Origin: Nitrincola sp048264025
Lineage (GTDB): Bacteria > Pseudomonadota > Gammaproteobacteria > Pseudomonadales > Balneatricaceae
DNA: 64,000 nt
Assembly: GCF_048264025.1 (NCBI RefSeq)
Contig: NZ_JBLXDN010000013.1
Span: forward strand, 1-64,000
Reading direction: 5' to 3'
The notes beneath the pieces were generated by a model. That model was not told where the DNA came from, made no database searches, and saw nothing but the letters and a program-made list of their open reading frames with translations. The position numbers and the translations under genes were made by a program. This document shows, one piece after another, positions 55,178 to 64,000 of this stretch. The stretch's first letter is position 1. The number at the start of each line of letters is the position of its first letter.

Positions 55178-56275
55178 TTACCGCTCCTGCTCAACCTCCG
55201 AATCGACAACCTGTCCATCATGAGCATGCTCCATAGCTTTGGGCCAGGCATTCACCACAGACTTCACCAATGTAGCCAAAGGAATGGCAAAAAATACCCC
55301 CAGCACCCCCCACAGGCTACCAAACACCAGCACCGCCACTATTATGGATACCGGGTGCAGGTTCACAGCCTCTGAAAACAGAATCGGAACCAGCACATTG
55401 CCATCCAGCGCCTGAATCACAAAATAAGCCGTCATCAGTGTAATAAATTCACTGCCCCAGCCCCACTGAAAGAAGGCGACGCCAGCCACTGGCAGGGTTA
55501 CGACGGCAGCCCCTATGTAGGGAATAATTACCGACAAACCTACCATCAACGCCAACAGCGCAGCATAGTTCAGCCCCATGAACGCAAATACGACATAAGA
55601 TACTGACCCCACAATCAGTATCTCAATAACTTTACCGCGAATGTAATTGGCGATCTGTGCATCCATTTCAGTCCAGATACGTCGCATCATGTCACGCTTT
55701 TCTGGCAAATAAGCTGTCAGACTGCCGGCCAGGTAATTGCCATCGCGCATAAAGAAAAATACCAGAATCGGCACCAGAATAAGATAGATCAACAAGGCGA
55801 CAATATTGGTAATGGAGTGTAATGAGAAGGTTAACGCCCACTGCCACGCCTTACCTATTTCAGCGGCCGCAATGGCTATTAACTGACGTATCTGTTGCTC
55901 AGCCACCAGCTCAGGGTATCGCTCAGGTAAGAGCAAGAGTACTTTTTGAATTTCAGACATGATGCGTGGTGCTTCATTCAGCAAGGTCACCAACTGTCGC
56001 CAGATCTGCGGCATAACCACTAGCATAAACGCCAGAAAAGCCGTCATAAAGCTGGTAAAGACTATCAACACAGATAGTTTGCGCGGCATAAAGCGATTAC
56101 AGCGCTGCACAGCTCCCTGCATCAGGAACGCCAGTATAATACTGAAAAAAACGGGTGCCAGCGCTTTGCCTAGGGTCAGTATCACCACCAGGGCGCCAAT
56201 CAACAAAAGAAACAGTAAGAGTGCCTCTTCATCCGAGAAGTAACGATGAATCCACTTACTGAAAATTTTTATCAT
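55178..56275 (-). CDS. AI-2E/PerM family permease
   Basis: The 365-residue protein has about eight membrane helices and the family blocks PVFFSIILAFLMQGAV, YLILVPILVFFFMRDG, GLSVIIPYIGAAVVTLPV and the C-terminal GVLGVFFAIPLATLV. Substrate is unknown; members include PerM and antiporters. It is convergent with bcp. Confidence 0.87.
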   Translation of the reverse strand: MIKIFSKWIHRYFSDEEALLLFLLLIGALVVILTLGKALAPVFFSIILAFLMQGAVQRCNRFMPRKLSVLIVFTSFMTAFLAFMLVVMPQIWRQLVTLLNEAPRIMSEIQKVLLLLPERYPELVAEQQIRQLIAIAAAEIGKAWQWALTFSLHSITNIVALLIYLILVPILVFFFMRDGNYLAGSLTAYLPEKRDMMRRIWTEMDAQIANYIRGKVIEILIVGSVSYVVFAFMGLNYAALLALMVGLSVIIPYIGAAVVTLPVAGVAFFQWGWGSEFITLMTAYFVIQALDGNVLVPILFSEAVNLHPVSIIVAVLVFGSLWGVLGVFFAIPLATLVKSVVNAWPKAMEHAHDGQVVDSEVEQER

Positions 56276-56305
56276 AGGTAGAACTTCTCCTGAGACTGAC
56301 GTCTA

Positions 56306-56545
56306 TCAGCCACGACGGATTAAATAAATAAATTTGTTTTGATCCGTGAACGACTGCAACAATACATGGTCTGACTGATCTGTGTAGGCTTTAAAATCTC
56401 TGACGGAGCCCGCATCAGTGGCTATCACCTGCAGCAGTTGCCCAACGTCCATTTTGCTTAATGCTTGCTTGGCCTTCAACAAAGGCAGTGGGCAATTAAG
56501 CTCGCTGGCATCAAGCAGTTGATCTGGCTCTGGGTTAAATGACAT
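56306..56545 (-). CDS. TusA-family sulphurtransferase-like protein
   Basis: The 79-residue protein has the CPxP motif (LNCPLPLLKAKQALSKM) with the sulphur-carrying Cys. It resembles TusA and YedF relatives. It starts at 56545; a longer in-frame start at 56563 is weaker. It lies upstream of the permease gene on the same strand. Confidence 0.85.
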   Translation of the reverse strand: MSFNPEPDQLLDASELNCPLPLLKAKQALSKMDVGQLLQVIATDAGSVRDFKAYTDQSDHVLLQSFTDQNKFIYLIRRG

Positions 56546-56643
56546 ACAAACCTCGGATTTCAATGCAGCAGACGGCTGAAGCTGCTGGACGTAATTGCCA
56601 CGCTTAGATTAAAGTGCTGCCCATGGTATTACAACTGATCACT

Positions 56644-58107
56644 ATGACAAACAAGTATCTACATTTGAGATTTATATTCTCAGTCACGCTGCTGTCCATT
56701 TGCTCAGGCTTGCTGTTCACCTCAGTCAGCAGCGCCTCAACCAACCTGCCAGTCCTGTCTGATCGCTCATCCGCGTCGGTGTCCATGGCATCCGAATACC
56801 GTCTTGGACGCAACTGGGCTCGCATGTTGCGAGGTAGCGCACCCTTACTGAACGATCCCCTGACCTTTCACTACCTGGAAGAGCTGCTTTGGGATCTCGC
56901 ACCGCATAGCCAATTGTCAGATCGACGTCTGGAGCTAATCCTACTGGACAACCCGACCTTCAACGCCTTCGCTGTACCAGGCGGAGTCATTGGTGTGCAT
57001 GCGGGGCTGATTACAGCGGCTGGGTCTGAAGATGAGCTGGTATCCGTATTAGCCCATGAGCTTGCCCACTTAAGCCAACGCCACTTTGCCCAGCGCATCG
57101 AGGAAGAACGACGCAACCGGCCACTGGTATTAGCCGGCATACTCGCCAGCATACTGATTGCCGCTGCTGACACTCAAGGGGGAGCGGCAGCCTTGTCTTC
57201 CACTATGGGGGCATCAGCGCAGGCACAATTAACATTTAGCCGACGTAATGAAGAAGAAGCCGACCGTGTGGGTATGCAAACCATGGTTGCCGCTGACCGT
57301 GATCCCAAAGCCATGCCACAGATGTTTTCACGCCTACAGCGCAGCTACCGCTTTTATGGTCAGCGCCCCCCAGAGTTTTTACTTTCTCACCCAGTGACTG
57401 AAGCACGCATTGCCGACTCACTAAACAGAGCCGAAACACTGCCCAATGTCAGCCACCGCGCCTACTCACCAGAGTTTGATATTATTCGTACCCGCTCAGA
57501 GGTGCACCTAAGTGCTCAACCCGGAGAAATATTAAAACGCTTTGTCGCGGATGTGAATAGCAGCAATCCAGCCGTCGCGCATTATGGTGCTATGCAGGCT
57601 GCCATGCGCACAGGTCAACTGGATGTCGCCAAGCAGCATTTCAATCAACTGCCTGAGCCATGGAAACGGCACACCTATGTAAAATTAAGCGAGATAGAAT
57701 TATTGCTGGCGGAGAATGACTTTGCTCAAGCGGAGAGACGCTCTGACGAGATGATGGCCTTGTACCCAGACAGTATGCCAGTGATGAAAATACATGCACA
57801 GGTGATGCATACATCCGGACAACCTGAGCGCGCCATTCCCGTTTACAGACGCCTGCTGCAGGACTACCCGACGGATACTGACAGCTGGTACCAACTGGCT
57901 GAAGCAGAGGGCCTGACCGGCAATATCATAGGGGTGCACGAAGCGCGCATTGAATACTTCCTGCTGACCGGCAATATCGACAGTGCCATACAGCAGGTAA
58001 CCTTTGCCAAACGCGAACCTAATCTTCAACCTTCGGATCTGGCCAGACTCGAACAGCTTGAAGCCGAAACACTGGAAATACGCCAGCAAATCAAAGAAGA
58101 TTTATAG
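56644..58107 (+). CDS. bepA: periplasmic M48 metalloprotease and chaperone BepA
   Basis: From ATG 56644 the protein has 487 residues with a signal peptide (about 1-28). The M48 domain holds H-E-x-x-H (LAHELAHLSQ, about 137) and the third ligand E in NEEEADRVG. TPR repeats occupy about 300-480. It degrades or rescues stalled outer-membrane proteins such as LptD. A longer start at 56614 would spoil the signal peptide. Confidence 0.92.
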   Translation: MTNKYLHLRFIFSVTLLSICSGLLFTSVSSASTNLPVLSDRSSASVSMASEYRLGRNWARMLRGSAPLLNDPLTFHYLEELLWDLAPHSQLSDRRLELILLDNPTFNAFAVPGGVIGVHAGLITAAGSEDELVSVLAHELAHLSQRHFAQRIEEERRNRPLVLAGILASILIAAADTQGGAAALSSTMGASAQAQLTFSRRNEEEADRVGMQTMVAADRDPKAMPQMFSRLQRSYRFYGQRPPEFLLSHPVTEARIADSLNRAETLPNVSHRAYSPEFDIIRTRSEVHLSAQPGEILKRFVADVNSSNPAVAHYGAMQAAMRTGQLDVAKQHFNQLPEPWKRHTYVKLSEIELLLAENDFAQAERRSDEMMALYPDSMPVMKIHAQVMHTSGQPERAIPVYRRLLQDYPTDTDSWYQLAEAEGLTGNIIGVHEARIEYFLLTGNIDSAIQQVTFAKREPNLQPSDLARLEQLEAETLEIRQQIKEDL

Positions 58108-58121
58108 GCCTACGCCACGGA

Positions 58122-59165
58122 TCACTTCAGCGGAAAATCCAACATACGCTGCAGAGGCACCCGGGCACGTTCGATCAGCTCTCGACTGACATGCACTTCC
58201 TGGTCACCCTTTAACAACACGTCCCGCAGGTTTTCCAATCCATTCATGGCCATCCATGGACAGTGAGCACAACTGCGACACGTAGCCCCTGTACCACCGG
58301 TTGGTGCTTCAATCAGGGTTTTACCCGGTGCAGCCTGCTGCATTTTGTAAAAAATACCGCGATCTGTGGCTACGATAAACATCGGGTTTGGCAAAGTAGC
58401 CGCGGCATTGATCAGTTGGCTGGTAGAACCTACAACATCGGCAAGCTCCACTACAGCTTCCGGTGACTCTGGATGTACCAGAACAGCCGCGTCAGGATAA
58501 ACCGCTTTCAGATCACGTAACCCTTTAGCCTTGAACTCTTCGTGAACGATGCAAGCACCATCCCAAAGCAGCATATCGACACTGGTATTCTGCTGAATAT
58601 ACTCGCCGAGGTGTTTATCCGGGGCCCAGATTACCTTTTTGCCCTGCTCTGCCAGATGCTCGACCACTCGTAACGCAATACTAGAGGTCACGACCCAATC
58701 AGCCCGCGCTTTCACCGCCGCCGAGGTATTGGCATAAACTACCACCTCATGATCTGGATGTTGATCGCAAAAAGCAGAGAATTCATCGACCGGACAACCA
58801 AGATCCAGTGAGCAAGTGGCTTCGAGGGTCGGCATAAGAATGCGCTTTTCCGGGCTGAGTATTTTTGCAGTTTCGCCCATAAAGCGCACGCCCGCTACTA
58901 GCAGCGTTGAGGCTGGATGCTGACTACCAAAACGGGCCATTTCCAACGAATCCGAAACACAGCCACCACTTTGCTCCGCCAGCGCCTGAATGACTGGATC
59001 GGTATAGTAATGTGCGACCAAACAGGCATCTTTCAGCTTTAACAGCGACAGAATTTCGTCGATCAGTGCTGTTGTCTGCTGCTTATCCAACGCATCAGGT
59101 AAGTGCTCCTGAGCAAAATGTTCCTGCACAAGAATACGGTCTGCCAAATCTCGTTTACTTAGCAT
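58122..59165 (-). CDS. nadA: quinolinate synthase NadA
   Basis: From ATG 59165 the protein has 347 residues. It condenses iminoaspartate and DHAP with a [4Fe-4S] cluster for NAD synthesis. Cluster Cys candidates are in EATCSLDLGC and CRSCAHCPWM. YANTSAAVKARADWVVTSS and MLVHPESPEAV are family blocks. The upstream 20 in-frame codons are not family-like. Confidence 0.93.
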   Translation of the reverse strand: MLSKRDLADRILVQEHFAQEHLPDALDKQQTTALIDEILSLLKLKDACLVAHYYTDPVIQALAEQSGGCVSDSLEMARFGSQHPASTLLVAGVRFMGETAKILSPEKRILMPTLEATCSLDLGCPVDEFSAFCDQHPDHEVVVYANTSAAVKARADWVVTSSIALRVVEHLAEQGKKVIWAPDKHLGEYIQQNTSVDMLLWDGACIVHEEFKAKGLRDLKAVYPDAAVLVHPESPEAVVELADVVGSTSQLINAAATLPNPMFIVATDRGIFYKMQQAAPGKTLIEAPTGGTGATCRSCAHCPWMAMNGLENLRDVLLKGDQEVHVSRELIERARVPLQRMLDFPLK

Positions 59166-59263
59166 CAATAATTCCGAGTTGAATGTAGGGCCAGCAAGCC
59201 TTGGGCATGCATGAAAACCTGGCATTATAGCACAGAGAGGAAAACGAATAGACTGATAACCTG

Positions 59264-59959
59264 TCAGGGTTGATAGCGTGTCGGATCCGGCACACCAGCC
59301 TGCTCAAAACCCTTGGCACGCAGGCGGCAACTGTCACAGCGACCACAAGCCCGCCCCTCATCATCAGCCTGATAACAGGAGACCGTTTTGGCATAATCCA
59401 ATCCAAGCGTGGCACCCACTTGAATGATTTGCGCTTTAGTAAGGTCTATCAAGGGGGTATGGATGCGTATTGGCTTACCTTCAACACCCTGACGTGTTGC
59501 CAGAGCAGCCATGGCTTCAAACGCACGGATAAACTCAGGACGACAATCCGGATAACCGGAATAATCGACTGCATTCACACCAATAAAGATAGCACTCGCA
59601 TCCAAAACTTCGGCCCAACCCAACGCCAGAGACAGAAACACAGTATTTCGCGCAGGAACATAGGTCAGTGGAATTCCACCCTCTTGCACTTCGTCGCTAT
59701 CCGACTCAGGCATACTGAGGCTAGGATCGGTAAGTGCAGACCCGCCAAAATCTTCCAGGTTCAGGCGTAGAACACGGTGTTCGACGGCACCGGCATCTAT
59801 AGCAACGCGACGAGCAGCATTCAACTCAGTGAGTGAACGTTGACCGTAATCAAAACTGAGTACATAGCAGCTATAACCCTGATCTTTGGCCATAGCCAGA
59901 ACCGTTGCCGAGTCCAACCCTCCGGACAGCAGTACAACGGCACGTTCGCCAGTCATCAT
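59264..59959 (-). CDS. queC: 7-cyano-7-deazaguanine synthase QueC
   Basis: The 231-residue enzyme makes preQ0 for queuosine. ATP-binding VVLLSGGLDSATVLAMA and the zinc set CYQADDEGRACGRCDSCRLR are complete. ATG 59959 follows an AGGG ribosome site; a TTG at 59974 is also in frame. It follows cpoB as in many Tol-Pal clusters. Confidence 0.94.
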   Translation of the reverse strand: MMTGERAVVLLSGGLDSATVLAMAKDQGYSCYVLSFDYGQRSLTELNAARRVAIDAGAVEHRVLRLNLEDFGGSALTDPSLSMPESDSDEVQEGGIPLTYVPARNTVFLSLALGWAEVLDASAIFIGVNAVDYSGYPDCRPEFIRAFEAMAALATRQGVEGKPIRIHTPLIDLTKAQIIQVGATLGLDYAKTVSCYQADDEGRACGRCDSCRLRAKGFEQAGVPDPTRYQP

Positions 59960-59970
59960 TAACACCCTCT

Positions 59971-60762
59971 TCAATTACTTTCGATAGGTCGGAAACTTTG
60001 CGCCAAGGTCGCCGCAGTACTCTGAGGGAACTCGCTGATCACTCGCTGCATCATATGCCGTGAGCGCTCTTGTTCGCCCAATCTGGAAAAGGTCACACCC
60101 AGTTTGTACAGGGCATCAGGAACCTTGTGGTGGTTAGGAAACTCCTCCAACACAGTCTCAAACGCGACACTAGCCTGCTCCGGTGACTCGTTGGCCAGAT
60201 GCAACTCACCCAACCAATAATAGCCATTGGCTGTATTAGCATGCTCAGGGTAACGTTGAACAAATGCTTCAAACGCTATGATGGCCTGATCAAACTCACG
60301 CGCTCTGACCAATGCAAAAGCATCATCATAAGCTTGCTGATCATCAGCAGAGGCTGGCTCAGCCGAAATGAGAGGTTCAGTATCAGTAGCTGGCGCAGGT
60401 GTATCGACAGGTTGGAGATCAGAAGGTGCAGACAGAGGTGGTAGCGCCTCAGAATCCATAGCCACCTGCATCAACACACTCAGGCGTCGATCCACATCAC
60501 GATAACGGTCAGAGGAATCAGCTTCTAACCGCTGCAGTTTATGCTGCGTGGTTTCAAGCTCGCCACGCAAAAAGCGAACATCTTCCTGAAGCTGAAGTAC
60601 CAGCTGAATCAGTTCACTTTGACCGGAAATACCGGCTGACGTTGCAGATGCAGCGCCAGCCTCGCTTCCCCTGATTTCGATCACCGGCACCTGAGCCTGT
60701 GCTGACAAAGTCAGCACAGCACACAAACACCCTGCAACTGTATATTTCAGTGAAGGATTCAT
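59971..60762 (-). CDS. cpoB: cell-division coordinator CpoB (YbgF)
   Basis: The 263-residue periplasmic protein has a signal peptide ending AQA, a trimerising coiled coil (about 45-90) and TPR repeats (about 145-263; YWLGELHLANESPEQA). It links Tol-Pal with PBP1B. It lies ten bases downstream of pal. Confidence 0.92.
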   Translation of the reverse strand: MNPSLKYTVAGCLCAVLTLSAQAQVPVIEIRGSEAGAASATSAGISGQSELIQLVLQLQEDVRFLRGELETTQHKLQRLEADSSDRYRDVDRRLSVLMQVAMDSEALPPLSAPSDLQPVDTPAPATDTEPLISAEPASADDQQAYDDAFALVRAREFDQAIIAFEAFVQRYPEHANTANGYYWLGELHLANESPEQASVAFETVLEEFPNHHKVPDALYKLGVTFSRLGEQERSRHMMQRVISEFPQSTAATLAQSFRPIESN

Positions 60763-60772
60763 AATTTATCTA

Positions 60773-61291
60773 TCAGCGACTCAGGTATCTCAATTCAACA
60801 CGACGGTTCTGTGACCAGGCACCTTCGTGATTGCCAGTTACGGACGGACGCTCTTCGCCATAGCTAACGGTTTCAATCTGACCGGCATTGGCACCATTAA
60901 CAATCAACAGACGCTCAACAGCATTTGCACGACGCTCTCCCAGTGCCATGTTGTATTCACGTGTTCCACGCTCATCAGTATGACCGTCCAGTCTAACGCG
61001 TGCAGACGGATTTCCAGCCAGGTAACGCGCATGGCCTTCCAGATCAGAGAAAAATTCCTGGCGCACTACAGCACGGTCAAACTCGAAGTAAAATACATTT
61101 TTCAAAGTTGCTACTTCTTCCCAGCTGCCTGGCGTCACACCAGTGCCAGTTCCAGCTCCGTACGCACTGGTGTCAGTACCTGTACCACTCGTAGCTCCGG
61201 AATCAGTTTTACTACCGGTTGAACTACAACCAGCAGCAAATGCCATAACGGCAGCCAATGTCAGCGCTTTAGTTAAATGAACATAACGCAT
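60773..61291 (-). CDS. pal: peptidoglycan-associated lipoprotein Pal
   Basis: From ATG 61291 the protein has 172 residues, lipobox FAAGC (Cys22), a Gly/Thr linker and an OmpA domain (YFEFDRAVV, DGHTDERGTREYN, RRANAVERLLI, NRRVELRY). It anchors the outer membrane to murein. The in-frame ATG at 61327 would give a poor signal peptide. Confidence 0.95.
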   Translation of the reverse strand: MRYVHLTKALTLAAVMAFAAGCSSTGSKTDSGATSGTGTDTSAYGAGTGTGVTPGSWEEVATLKNVFYFEFDRAVVRQEFFSDLEGHARYLAGNPSARVRLDGHTDERGTREYNMALGERRANAVERLLIVNGANAGQIETVSYGEERPSVTGNHEGAWSQNRRVELRYLSR

Positions 61292-61349
61292 TTTTTTTCT
61301 CCTGTTGCCTGCTTTCAAAGCAAGCAATTCAATTTAAGGTTGATACAGT

Positions 61350-62654
61350 TTATTGCAAAAATGGTGACCACGCCGGCTCTCTGACATCACCCTGAGGAAC
61401 CGGCATATTGAAACGGATACGCCCATCCAGAGATACCGCAGACAAAATACCGCGACCTCCATTCTGAGTAGCATACATCACAATGCTACCGTTCGGCGCA
61501 ATGCTTGGAGACTCATCGTAATCACTGTTGGTTAAAATATCCAGACGTCCATTCTTAAGGTCCTGAACGGCTATCTGGAAACGGCGTGAACTGCCACGGT
61601 GAACCATGGCCAGAAAACGTCCGTCTTGCGTGAGACGTCCGCGAGCATTATAACTGCCTTCGTAAGTAACACGTTCCACTGAGCGTGACGACAGATCCAT
61701 CCGGTAGATCTGTGGTGAACCGCCACGGTCAGAGGTGAAGTAGAGCGATTTACCATCTGGAGCCCAGAAAGGCTCCGTATCGATGGCGCTGTTCTGTGTC
61801 ATTCGATCCAGCGCTCGGGTTCTCAAATCCAGCACGTAAATTTCAGGGTTGCCATCTTTGGACAAGACCATAGCCAGCTTGTGACCATCAGGTGACCAGG
61901 CTGGCGCACCATTCAAGCCAGGAAACGACTGTACCTGCTCGCGCTGCCCTGTTGCCAGATGTTGTACATAGATCACCGGGCGGGTAGTTTCAAAGGACAC
62001 ATAAGCCAGCTTAGTCCCATCAAATGACCAGGCGGGCGACAGAATCGGTTCATTGGACTCCAGAATGGTTCTGGCACGTTCACCATCCCAATCAGCCAAC
62101 TGCAAACGGTAGCGTTGGTTTTCAGCATCACGACGATCGGCTGCCACATAGGCAATACGGGTAGAAAACGCGCCCTTGATACCAGTTAAGGCTTCAAAAA
62201 CCACATCCGAAATATAGTGGGCCGCATCACGCAGGCTTTGATTGCCAGCAGACACTTCACGAACAAAAATACGTTCCTCTTTGAGCACATCGTATAGCTC
62301 AAAAGTAATCTTCATTTCACTGTCAGATAAGGGTTCCATGCGCCCTATAACCAGGTAATCCTGATTCATCATGCGCCAGTCACGAAAAAATACCTGCTCT
62401 TCCCGCTCAGGAAAGCTCAGCATATTTTCACGGCTCATCGATTTGAAAAACCCACTGCGCCCCAGATTCTGACTAATGATGCTGGCAATATCGTCAGGCA
62501 GTGCACTGCCACTCCACCCAAAGGGCGCGACAGCTACAGGTACTGGGCTATCGACGCCCTGGGTCACTTCCACCACCAACTGTTGCGCCATCAGCGATGA
62601 GCTAAAACAGAACATGAATAAAAATAATAGTTTTCTAAATAATGTCATTACCAT
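61350..62654 (-). CDS. tolB: Tol-Pal translocation protein TolB
   Basis: The 434-residue periplasmic protein has a signal peptide ending LMAQ, an N-terminal alpha/beta domain (25-165) and a six-bladed beta propeller with repeated SPAWSFDGTKLAYVS, APAWSPDGHKLAMVL and TEPFWAPDGKSLYFTS blades. It binds Pal and TolA. The ATG overlaps the tolA stop; a second ATG lies two codons in. Confidence 0.95.
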   Translation of the reverse strand: MVMTLFRKLLFLFMFCFSSSLMAQQLVVEVTQGVDSPVPVAVAPFGWSGSALPDDIASIISQNLGRSGFFKSMSRENMLSFPEREEQVFFRDWRMMNQDYLVIGRMEPLSDSEMKITFELYDVLKEERIFVREVSAGNQSLRDAAHYISDVVFEALTGIKGAFSTRIAYVAADRRDAENQRYRLQLADWDGERARTILESNEPILSPAWSFDGTKLAYVSFETTRPVIYVQHLATGQREQVQSFPGLNGAPAWSPDGHKLAMVLSKDGNPEIYVLDLRTRALDRMTQNSAIDTEPFWAPDGKSLYFTSDRGGSPQIYRMDLSSRSVERVTYEGSYNARGRLTQDGRFLAMVHRGSSRRFQIAVQDLKNGRLDILTNSDYDESPSIAPNGSIVMYATQNGGRGILSAVSLDGRIRFNMPVPQGDVREPAWSPFLQ

Positions 62655-63634
62655 CTCAACCCTTCAGGCCTGAAAATCACCTGTGTTCTTCTCAGACGAC
62701 GCTCAAATAATATTGGTTCCACTTCAGCTACACGAGGTAAACGCTCTGTGCGTCTAACCGCTTGTTCCGCTGAACGATCAAATGCCAAATCGCCACTGCT
62801 TTGTACAATGCGCACATCAGCAATTTCCCCATTTGGCATTAGCTGTATTTCAACCGTTGCCTGCATTCCTGTCCGTGCGGTGGCTGGAATGTTCCAGTTT
62901 CTTGTCAGCATAGCACTAATATAAGAGCTAATATCACCAATCACCGCATTAGCGGCTGCCTGTGCTGCCTGCTGCGCTTCGGCTCTGGCCTCTGCTTCAG
63001 CCTGCGCCTGCGCTTCACGTTGCTGAGCCTCTTCTCGCGCCTTGGCCTCGGCAGCTTCCTGACGCTGACGCTCTTCAGCCTGGCGACGCTCCTCCTGCCG
63101 ACGCTGCTCTTCAGCCGCTTGACGTTCAGCTTCTTCGCGACGCTGGCGTTCTGCGTCAGCCTGTTGTTGGCGCTCCTGCTCGGCGCGAATACGCGACTCG
63201 GCCTCCCGCTGAGCGACTAATTCCTGTTCACGCTGCTGCTCGGCTTCACGCTGCTGTTGTTGCTGGCGTTGCTGCTCCTGGCGTTGCTGCTCTTCTTGAC
63301 GCTGTTGCTGTTCCTGCCTTTGCTGCTCTTCCTGACGCTGCTGCTCAGCCACAGCCTGCTCTTGGCGCTGCTGTTCGGCCTGACGTGCCTGCTCCTGTGC
63401 CCTGGCTTGTTCTGCCGCCTGTTGGGCAGCGGCCTGATCCGTCTGCAAGCTGCTCATATCAATCATGCGCGCCTGTAAGTGGCGTGGCTGTGGACGTTGC
63501 GCTTCGGAAAAATCAAACCACTGTCCAGCAATCATCGCCAGCATCATTACATGGACCAGGGTCGCCAGAATAACCGGTAATACATAACTACGATACTTGT
63601 CCACGCCCAGCCTACTCTGTGACCAAGCCAACAC
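62648..63634 (-). CDS. tolA: cell-envelope integrity protein TolA
   Basis: The 328-residue protein has an N-terminal membrane helix (about 17-38), a long Glu/Gln/Arg/Ala-rich helical domain (about 50-220) and a globular C-terminal domain (about 232-328, TARTGMQATVEIQLMPNGEIADVRIVQSSG). It spans the periplasm and links TolQR to TolB-Pal. The first codon is GTG at 63634, overlapping the tolR end; a GTG at 63604 is the alternative start. Confidence 0.9.
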   Translation of the reverse strand: MLAWSQSRLGVDKYRSYVLPVILATLVHVMMLAMIAGQWFDFSEAQRPQPRHLQARMIDMSSLQTDQAAAQQAAEQARAQEQARQAEQQRQEQAVAEQQRQEEQQRQEQQQRQEEQQRQEQQRQQQQQREAEQQREQELVAQREAESRIRAEQERQQQADAERQRREEAERQAAEEQRRQEERRQAEERQRQEAAEAKAREEAQQREAQAQAEAEARAEAQQAAQAAANAVIGDISSYISAMLTRNWNIPATARTGMQATVEIQLMPNGEIADVRIVQSSGDLAFDRSAEQAVRRTERLPRVAEVEPILFERRLRRTQVIFRPEGLRW

Positions 63635-64000
63635 TGGGTGCGCCCGCCTGCTGCAACAGCACCATCAGTTGCACCACCCGGTCATAGGTCACATTTTTAT
63701 CACCCCTGACCAGCAGGAGCTTATTCGGGTTTTCATTCAACACACTGGTGATCCGCTGTCTGACCGCATCGGCATCCACTATCTCGGAATCATCACCACC
63801 CACATTGATGTAATAATTGCCATCCTTATCCACCGAAACGATCAGCGGCTCCTGATCTTCGGTTTCCACCGGTTCCGAACTGGCTTGGGGCAGGTCAACA
63901 TCCACCCCCTGCGTCAGCATCGGCGTCGTCAGCATAAAAATCACCAGCAGAACCACCATGACCTCAATATAAGGTACCACGTTGATTTCTGTATTCAGAC
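63612..64000 (-). CDS. tolR: TolR, truncated by the window end
   Basis: The visible part continues to 64000 in frame as LNTEINVVPYIEVMVVLLVIFM, so the start lies outside the window. It has the TolR/ExbD membrane helix with the functional Asp/Glu position (VPYIEVMVVLLVIFMLTTPM) and the periplasmic domain (IVSVDKDGNYYIN, LLLVRGDKNVTYDRVVQLM). It works with TolQ to energise TolA. Confidence 0.93.
   Translation of the reverse strand, partial: LNTEINVVPYIEVMVVLLVIFMLTTPMLTQGVDVDLPQASSEPVETEDQEPLIVSVDKDGNYYINVGGDDSEIVDADAVRQRITSVLNENPNKLLLVRGDKNVTYDRVVQLMVLLQQAGAPSVGLVTE

Noticed and set aside
55166..55191. AGCAGGA/TCCTGCT inverted repeat as a terminator between bcp and the permease
   Set aside because: One arm lies inside permease coding sequence and there is no T-run on either side.
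59270..59770. 166-codon plus-strand frame opposite queC
   Set aside because: It is antisense to the QueC zinc and ATP motifs, and its product is not protein-like.
62962..63573. Plus-strand frame (203 codons) opposite tolA
   Set aside because: It arises from the repetitive Gln/Glu/Arg/Ala codons of the TolA helical domain; the product is low-complexity Ala/Pro/Leu.

Overview
The window looks like a gammaproteobacterial chromosome. The best guess is a marine Oceanospirillales/Alteromonadales-type organism, judged from gene content and order only. Support comes from the classic blocks lon-hupB-ppiD, purM-purN beside hda, dapA-bamC-purC, tolR-tolA-tolB-pal-cpoB-queC-nadA, rlmD and yfcL. No rRNA, tRNA or CRISPR array was seen.

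Region 1 (1-14.2 kb) is accessory and scarred. It opens with an AT-rich 681-residue PD-(D/E)XK-type nuclease-like protein, then a small Trp-rich protein. Next comes the mesX-mesD pair, an O2-linked, folate-independent methionine synthase system, with a nested hairpin element upstream. From 5.1 to 9.4 kb lies gene debris: an orphan YefM antitoxin, the tail of an IS1182-type transposase fused to the head of an SGNH hydrolase, a RelB antitoxin with an internally deleted YafQ toxin, an intact CopG-like/ParE pair, and an alpha/beta hydrolase broken by an in-frame TGA next to a small membrane protein. There is also a decayed duplicate of the segment around the Trp-rich gene. Exported DNA ligase (ligE-like) and an ynbC-ynbD lipid/phosphatase operon follow.

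Region 2 (14.3-23.6 kb) is signalling. A methyl-accepting chemotaxis gene carries three lesions. A double-Cache-like sensor without an output domain has a frameshift near its start. Then come mgtE and a yfiR-yfiN-yfiB c-di-GMP control operon, and a NERD protein.

Region 3 (23.6-42.8 kb) is mostly core: apbE, tcdA, hda, a DUF2066 gene, purM, purN, a DUF3108 gene and yfcL. It also contains an unusual signalling cassette: a CheY-like regulator, a membrane protein joining a degenerate histidine-kinase scaffold to a DEDDh exonuclease, a tiny membrane protein, and an SSS-transporter/histidine kinase of the CbrA/MxtR type. Downstream are a DUF294 nucleotidyltransferase-like protein, a mepM-like endopeptidase, a TauE/SafE exporter, an unknown secreted protein, a sensor kinase whose ATP-binding motifs have eroded, and a lone fused YejF-like ABC ATPase.

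Region 4 (42.8-64 kb) is housekeeping: ppiD, hupB and lon with readable promoters and a terminator, nfuA, rlmD, an RluA-family pseudouridine synthase, a glycerate dehydrogenase-like gene, purC, bamC, dapA, bcp, perM, a TusA-like gene, bepA, nadA, queC and the Tol-Pal cluster, with tolR cut by the window end.

The strongest candidates for less-described biology are the kinase-scaffold/exonuclease cassette (29.9-35.2 kb), the 681-residue nuclease-like protein, the mesX-mesD leader, and the hydrolase/membrane-protein remnant at 7.6-8.6 kb.
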